A DNA stretch of 64,000 nt from Butyricimonas synergistica DSM 23225. GTDB lineage: Bacteria > Bacteroidota > Bacteroidia > Bacteroidales > Marinifilaceae. Position 1 is the first letter of the stretch, and each line of letters starts with the position of its first letter. Made by a program: the position numbers and the translations under genes. Shown in pieces: positions 59,858-64,000 of the stretch. The notes beneath the pieces are model-generated. The model searched no databases, was not told the origin of the DNA, and saw only the letters and a list, made by a program, of their open reading frames with translations. Location of the stretch: the NCBI RefSeq assembly GCF_000379665.1, contig NZ_KB903360.1:498175-562174 (forward strand), read 5' to 3'.

Positions 59858-59863
59858 TCTTTG
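59856..59863 (+). promoter_or_regulatory. Promoter -7 element of tRNA-Gln
   Basis: TATCTTTG matches TAnnTTTG, with TTG at 59836-59838 (17-base spacer, slightly short). It lies 17 bases before the tRNA 5' end. Confidence 0.55.
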
Positions 59864-59880
59864 CACCGCAATAAAACAAT

Positions 59881-59951
59881 TGCCCTATTGTGTAATGGTA
59901 GCACTACAGATTCTGGTTCTGTCTGTCTGGGTTCGAATCCTAGTGGGGCAA
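59881..59951 (+). tRNA. tRNA-Gln (anticodon CTG)
   Basis: A 71-base cloverleaf folds by hand. The acceptor stem is TGCCCTA with TGGGGCA and discriminator A, the D-arm GTGT/GCAC, and the anticodon stem ACAGA/TCTGT around loop TTCTGGT (anticodon CTG). The variable loop has 4 bases and the T-arm is CTGGG/CCTAG around TTCGAAT. The CCA end is not encoded. It has its own promoter and a strong terminator. Confidence 0.95.
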
Positions 59952-59961
59952 CAAAATGAAG

Positions 59962-59994
59962 AAACCTCTTGATGGAAAAGTCAAGAGGTTTTTT
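59962..59994 (+). terminator. Terminator after tRNA-Gln
   Basis: An 11-bp stem (AAACCTCTTGA / TCAAGAGGTTT) with an 8-base loop leads into a run of T. The A-run on the other side may let it also stop transcripts of the convergent symporter gene. Confidence 0.85.
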
Positions 59995-60045
59995 ATTTCG
60001 CTTGATAATAAGGTTGAGCTATGTGCGATTCATCCCTTTTTTAGT

Positions 60046-61230
60046 TTAACTATTAACCGCTTCTGTTTTTAAAGGACGACGGCTGGATGCTTTGGTCATG
60101 ATGAGTGTCAAGGCTCCGTCACCCGTGATATTGCAAGCCGTACCGAAACTATCCTGTAAAGCGAATATGGTGAGCAATAATGCTGTGCCTGCTTCGTCAA
60201 ATCCCAACACGGAGATCACGATGCCGAGAGAGGCTATCACTGTACCGCCGGGAACCCCGGGAGCCCCGATTGCGAAAATACCGAGCAAGAGGATAAAGAG
60301 AATCATCACGGTCAGTGAGGGTAGCGTTCCGTATAGCATGAGCGACACGGTCATGACGAAAAATACTTCCGTCAGGATAGAGCCGCAGAGGTGAATGTTC
60401 GAGAACAGGGGGACGGCGAAATCTATCACGTCGTCTTTTAGCACGGGGCTTTTCTTGGCACATTTCAGAGCTACGGCAAGCGTTGCGGCGGAGGACATGG
60501 TGCCGACCGCGGTGAGATAAGCTGGTCCATAGTATTTCAATACCTGCCACGGGTTCTTTTTCGAGATCGCCCCGGCAAGGGCATATAGGAATGAGAGCCA
60601 AACAAATTGCGACAAGATAACGATAGCCATAACCCCGAGAAAGATGGGGAGTTGTTTGGTGATTGCCCCCTCGTAACTTAACGTGCAGAAATTGGCGGCG
60701 ATAAAGTAAGGCAGGATGGGGATCAGTATGCGGTTGATGAGGAGTAGTACCATCTTTTGAAAATTGTCGAGCAAGTTCTCGAAGATTTCCGATTTTGTCC
60801 ATACCGTGGCTAGCCCGATCATGATGGCAAGCATGAGGGCGGTCATCACGCTGACCACGGGCGGAATATCCAGGCGGAACACCAGTTCGGGTAGCTTTTG
60901 CAGGGTTTCTTTCACCGGTTCGATAGACAGGTGGGGAATAAGCGTGTAGCCCGTCACCATGGCGAAAAATGCCGCCCCGATGGAAGAAAGGTACGCGATC
61001 ACGAGTGCCAGCCCGAGCATCTTCGAGGCGTTATCCTTCATCTTGGCGATAGAATAGGAAACGAAACCGAGAATAATCAAGGGAACCATGAAAAAGATCA
61101 GTTGCCCGAGAATGTATTTCATGATGACGATGATATTCATAAAACCCTCGTTGGCGATGAGCCCGAGCAGGATACCGACGATCACGGCAAGGATCAATTT
61201 GGATATTGTGCTGGAAAATAGTCTTCTCAT
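60046..61230 (-). CDS. Dicarboxylate/amino acid:cation symporter (DAACS family)
   Basis: The 394-residue membrane protein has about eight helices plus two re-entrant loops and the DAACS plan (N-terminal VGILLGLIAN, the ALKCAKKS segment, GTVIASLGI near the C-terminus). It would import glutamate, aspartate, serine/threonine or a C4-dicarboxylate with sodium or protons; the exact substrate cannot be read. Its 3' end faces the tRNA-Gln terminator. It has no evident TAnnTTTG promoter and lies 103 bases from the terminator-bounded peptidase gene on its right. Confidence 0.88.
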   Translation of the reverse strand: MRRLFSSTISKLILAVIVGILLGLIANEGFMNIIVIMKYILGQLIFFMVPLIILGFVSYSIAKMKDNASKMLGLALVIAYLSSIGAAFFAMVTGYTLIPHLSIEPVKETLQKLPELVFRLDIPPVVSVMTALMLAIMIGLATVWTKSEIFENLLDNFQKMVLLLINRILIPILPYFIAANFCTLSYEGAITKQLPIFLGVMAIVILSQFVWLSFLYALAGAISKKNPWQVLKYYGPAYLTAVGTMSSAATLAVALKCAKKSPVLKDDVIDFAVPLFSNIHLCGSILTEVFFVMTVSLMLYGTLPSLTVMILFILLLGIFAIGAPGVPGGTVIASLGIVISVLGFDEAGTALLLTIFALQDSFGTACNITGDGALTLIMTKASSRRPLKTEAVNS

Positions 61231-61277
61231 GTCTTTTTTTTTATGCTTATATCGTTCGGGGGCGGATTTGGTTACGT

Positions 61278-61312
61278 GAAAAAATAAAGGATGCCTTGCG
61301 ACATCCTTTATT
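61278..61312 (-). terminator. Terminator after the M49-type peptidase gene
   Basis: A perfect 11-bp stem (AATAAAGGATG 61283-61293 / CATCCTTTATT 61302-61312) with an 8-base loop. On the minus strand it ends in a T-run. Confidence 0.85.
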
Positions 61313-61333
61313 CTGTTATTTTAAACTTCGATA

Positions 61334-62968
61334 TTAAAGCCCGAGAACTTCAACTCCTTGTTTGAAGAATATATCTTTCGGGATACCAGCCCCGGCAATA
61401 CGGTCGAGGTCTTTTTGCAGGGTGGCGGGAATAACACCCTTTTCAGCAACGAGTTTTGTTGCCGTCTGGATGTCGCCGTCGCCCTCGATTGTGATGTATT
61501 CCCCGGCGATAACTTCGATGTCTTTCTTCATTTTGTCGAAGTCAATCGTGTAGTATCCGGTCGTTTCGTCTTTCGTGATGGCTCCGCTTTCCATGAAGTG
61601 GTTGAATTGCAGCATATTTGCTTTACCGTGAGCGCTGGCAGCACCGAAACGTACAGAACGGAAGATGCCGGCTATAAAGGTCACGTAGTTTTCCATGAGG
61701 TCTTTATCTTTAAGAACCCCCCATTCCGCTAATTTCGTCACGCAGAATAACCCGAGGATATCTGCCTTGCCTTCCTCGATAGACGTGTAGTAGTTTTGCA
61801 GGGCGGAGCGTACGTCTTGTTTGTTTTTAAGCGTGTATTTTATTCCAAGACCGTGAGCAACCTCGTGGAACATCACGTTCTCGAAGAATGCGTCGAAATT
61901 GACATACTTTTGTTGTTCTGGGGTAATGACCAGTTTGGAAATCGGAACTACCATTTTGTCAAATTTTGCCTGCATGGAGTTTTTCAATTGCAGTTTGCGG
62001 CTTCCCTTGGCAGCGTGTACTCTCGGGTCGTTCGGCAGGTTGATGGCGATATTCTTGCTTCCGGCATTGCAGTCCCCGGCGTAATAAATCACGTCGTAAG
62101 CGTTCATGTCCGGGTTGGCATTGGCTTTTTCTTTCTTGTAAGCGGCAGGTACGGGCAGGTTTTCCTGTAATTTGGGCAGGTATTTAGCATATTCGGACAA
62201 GCGTTTGCTCCATTCTTTGTCTTTCACTAGGATTTGCCCGGAGTGTGCAGCCTTGTACCCGTAAAGTTGGTCTTCATAAGTTTCGATGGGACCTACCACG
62301 AAGTCCAGCGTGTTCGTTTGCATATCCATCCATGCCAGGTCGCTGGCGAGATAATCGTCGTCCAGGAGGGCTTGCGCTCTTAAAGACAGGTATTTCTTCA
62401 ACCCTGGGTCTTCAGCCAGTTCCGCGGCTTGCTTCAATAACTCGGAAGCTTTGGCGACTTCTTGCGGGTATGCCTCGTGGAACGAGAGTACAACTAGGTT
62501 GCCCTTGTCATCCCGGCGGATGATGCTATACCAGTCCGTTTTGCGGGGATCTTTCAAAGCATCGAATTCCTCCCGTGTCATGTCTGTCGGGTAAAAGTTC
62601 GCCCCGAGCGGTTTCGCTCCAATCCCGTCAATAAAGGGTTTGTTTGCGTCCAATCGATCCCACGGTCCATAGTTGATCGAGAGGTATTTCAAGGCAGCCG
62701 AGTCTTGTGCGAATTTTTGCATCAACGCGGTCTTGTCGCCGTAAGCGTTTTGCCAGAAAATATCTTCCATGATGTGTGCTACCTCGATAAGGAGGGGAAT
62801 CATTTTTTTCTCGTTTTCAGTCAGTTTGCTGACATCCGTTGTCAAGGGGAATTCGGCGTATTGGTCAGCGAGAGGCTGATAAGGGCTGGGCTGTTTGGTT
62901 TCTTTCTTTGCCTCTTTGCAAGAGAACAGTAGAATACTTAAAGATAAGAATAGGAATAGTTTTCTCAT
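61334..62968 (-). CDS. M49-like (dipeptidyl-peptidase III-type) zinc peptidase lipoprotein
   Basis: The 544-residue protein has lipobox LLFSC (Cys at about 17) and is probably anchored in the envelope. The catalytic motif is HEVAH at about residue 368, followed 30 residues later by EEGKAD, matching the HExxxH...EExxAD/E pattern of DPP III, except that the first motif has five residues rather than the usual six. Relatives are sometimes misnamed dihydrofolate reductase. It would release dipeptides from short peptides. The ATG at 62968 is used; a longer frame to 63175 has no signal at its start and crosses the gap to the next gene. Confidence 0.85.
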   Translation of the reverse strand: MRKLFLFLSLSILLFSCKEAKKETKQPSPYQPLADQYAEFPLTTDVSKLTENEKKMIPLLIEVAHIMEDIFWQNAYGDKTALMQKFAQDSAALKYLSINYGPWDRLDANKPFIDGIGAKPLGANFYPTDMTREEFDALKDPRKTDWYSIIRRDDKGNLVVLSFHEAYPQEVAKASELLKQAAELAEDPGLKKYLSLRAQALLDDDYLASDLAWMDMQTNTLDFVVGPIETYEDQLYGYKAAHSGQILVKDKEWSKRLSEYAKYLPKLQENLPVPAAYKKEKANANPDMNAYDVIYYAGDCNAGSKNIAINLPNDPRVHAAKGSRKLQLKNSMQAKFDKMVVPISKLVITPEQQKYVNFDAFFENVMFHEVAHGLGIKYTLKNKQDVRSALQNYYTSIEEGKADILGLFCVTKLAEWGVLKDKDLMENYVTFIAGIFRSVRFGAASAHGKANMLQFNHFMESGAITKDETTGYYTIDFDKMKKDIEVIAGEYITIEGDGDIQTATKLVAEKGVIPATLQKDLDRIAGAGIPKDIFFKQGVEVLGL

Positions 62969-63156
62969 TTTTATAAAATTTGTGTTTGAGTATTTGAGGG
63001 ACGAAAATATAAAAATGAGCGGACTATTCAAAATAAAGTCTGTAAAGTCACGATTTACGGTTATTCTTTCTGCACATTTCACCCGTAAGCTTGTTCCTTG
63101 AACTGGGAATTCGCTGGAGTTGAGTCCCGGCGAAGGGTATAGCTTGCTGTATGTGT

Positions 63157-63981
63157 TTAGAAGTTTATCCCGCACCCGATGACATAAGCGTGGAGATCGG
63201 GTGCCTTACCGGATTTCATCATTCGGGTGAGGGTATAACTGCCCCAGAGAGCGATTTTGTCATAACCTACCCGGACGATAACGTCGGCTTTTATCGGGTT
63301 CATGCTGTAATTACCGGCTTTTTTATAGCGGCGGCTTTCCCCATCTTCATTTTTATACACGACTTTGGTTTTCGTGTGTAGTCTTAAACCGCCCATGATT
63401 CCGGCACCTACGTATGCACGGCGATGTTGTTTGGCGGGGAATTGATACTCGCAGATGAGGGGAACCGTCAGGTAAAGGTTTTTCAGCGAACTTTTCTTTA
63501 CACGTTCCATGCTCAACGGATGTATTGTCCCGTTTTCTCCCCGTTGGATGCTATTCTTGTGTTGGAAACGAAGGCGTTGGTATTCCAGTCCTACCCCGGT
63601 AACCAATCCGAAGTTGTTCAGTTTGCTCAAGCGCATGCTGTACTGGAACATATTGAATTGCATCACGAACGAATTCTTGCGTTGTAAATCCATGAATGGC
63701 GAGCCTCCCGGCATAACGTCGTAATCCCCGAAGTCAGCAAAGCCAAGGTTAAAACCGCTCCAGTGTCCTCTGAAACGGGGGTTCTGGCTACGCTGGTAGA
63801 TAGCCTGGTGGATGGGATCGCTCAATACCTCGGTCTTCTTGACGTGAGCCTTTTCCTGTCCGTTCCGGAAATGTATTTCTTTGACCTTACGGTCGAGGGT
63901 ATCGATGCTGCCCGTCCGGTTGTCCCGTGCCATGGCAGGAAAAGATAGCAGTAGTGCAAGGGAAATGATGATACTTTTCAT
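63157..63981 (-). CDS. Outer-membrane beta-barrel protein
   Basis: The 274-residue protein has a signal peptide (to about residue 18, FPAMA), a charged region of about 55 residues, then alternating aromatic strands (FMQFNMFQYSMRL, NLYLTVPLICEYQF, IALWGSYTLTRM) ending in a C-terminal Phe (CGINF). This is the pattern of porin-like PorT/OmpW-type barrels of Bacteroidetes. The exact role is unknown. The gene is complete within the window, starting 19 bases from its end; its promoter lies outside. The M49-type gene follows on the same strand after 188 bases without recognisable features. Confidence 0.8.
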   Translation of the reverse strand: MKSIIISLALLLSFPAMARDNRTGSIDTLDRKVKEIHFRNGQEKAHVKKTEVLSDPIHQAIYQRSQNPRFRGHWSGFNLGFADFGDYDVMPGGSPFMDLQRKNSFVMQFNMFQYSMRLSKLNNFGLVTGVGLEYQRLRFQHKNSIQRGENGTIHPLSMERVKKSSLKNLYLTVPLICEYQFPAKQHRRAYVGAGIMGGLRLHTKTKVVYKNEDGESRRYKKAGNYSMNPIKADVIVRVGYDKIALWGSYTLTRMMKSGKAPDLHAYVIGCGINF

Positions 63982-64000
63982 GGTGATTTATTTTTGTCGG

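Noticed and set aside
62969-63175. 69-codon extension of the M49-type peptidase
   Set aside because: It hides the lipoprotein signal that begins at 62968 and covers the intergenic gap.

Overview
The window reads as chromosomal DNA of a Bacteroidales bacterium, possibly of the Odoribacter/Butyricimonas group (family level is inference). Signs are SusC/SusD, FecR anti-sigma with DUF4974, a Bacteroides-type ECF sigma factor, DUF4292 and DUF4271 proteins, YbeY with the 'KDK' variant of its metal motif, and a dozen promoters with the Bacteroidales -7 element TAnnTTTG.

Layout. (1) 0-2.9 kb: small hypothetical genes and an AAA ATPase on the minus strand. (2) 3.0-9.8 kb: core metabolism. carA-carB (minus) is divergent from argR (plus), followed by panC, panD and rfaE2. 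(3) 9.83-10.36 kb: a gene-free AT-rich stretch with two consensus DnaA boxes, a near-match and GTTAnTAAC repeats. Strand composition flips here: plus-strand C>G and A>T on the left, G>C and T>A on the right, even inside genes of opposite orientation. I read it as a candidate replication origin. A parS-like 16-mer at 19.0 kb agrees. (4) 10.4-22.6 kb: flippase, dut, TPR protein, DUF4292 lipoprotein, EnvC-like protein, HATPase, ybeY, mnmG, ade, uvrC. (5) 22.8-50.4 kb: a large accessory locus (below). (6) 50.7-64 kb: aroF-chorismate mutase, a second AAA ATPase, polA, DUF4271, hemD, rnpA, yidD, an S41 protease, tRNA-Gln, a DAACS symporter, an M49-type peptidase lipoprotein and an outer-membrane barrel.

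The accessory locus is the most interesting part. It starts with an ECF sigma factor and a FecR-type anti-sigma factor. It continues with four tandem secreted proteins of two thioredoxin domains each, an S9 prolyl-oligopeptidase-type peptidase, a large lipoprotein, a SusC with an N-terminal STN signalling domain, SusD and a SusD-linked lipoprotein. It ends with a TolC/HlyD/two-ATPase/two-permease exporter of the Ybh type, a secreted metzincin-like protease (DUF5117/DUF4953) and a single-domain thioredoxin protein. Five sites TGTACCC-N17-CGTT, with exactly constant spacing, lie 41-58 bases upstream of the first gene of five units: fecR, thioredoxin array plus S9, lipoprotein, susCD, and exporter-protease. 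I propose they are the promoters of this ECF sigma factor, making the 27 kb one regulon driven by surface signalling. The gene content suggests capture, disulfide reduction and degradation of a cysteine-containing peptide or protein, coupled to an exporter; the substrate is inference.

Three copies of an undescribed-looking intergenic inverted-repeat element sit after the lipoprotein, susCD and exporter units. One is inverted relative to the others and carries an expanded decamer array. The two AAA ATPase genes each carry a perfect palindrome overlapping their -7 element.
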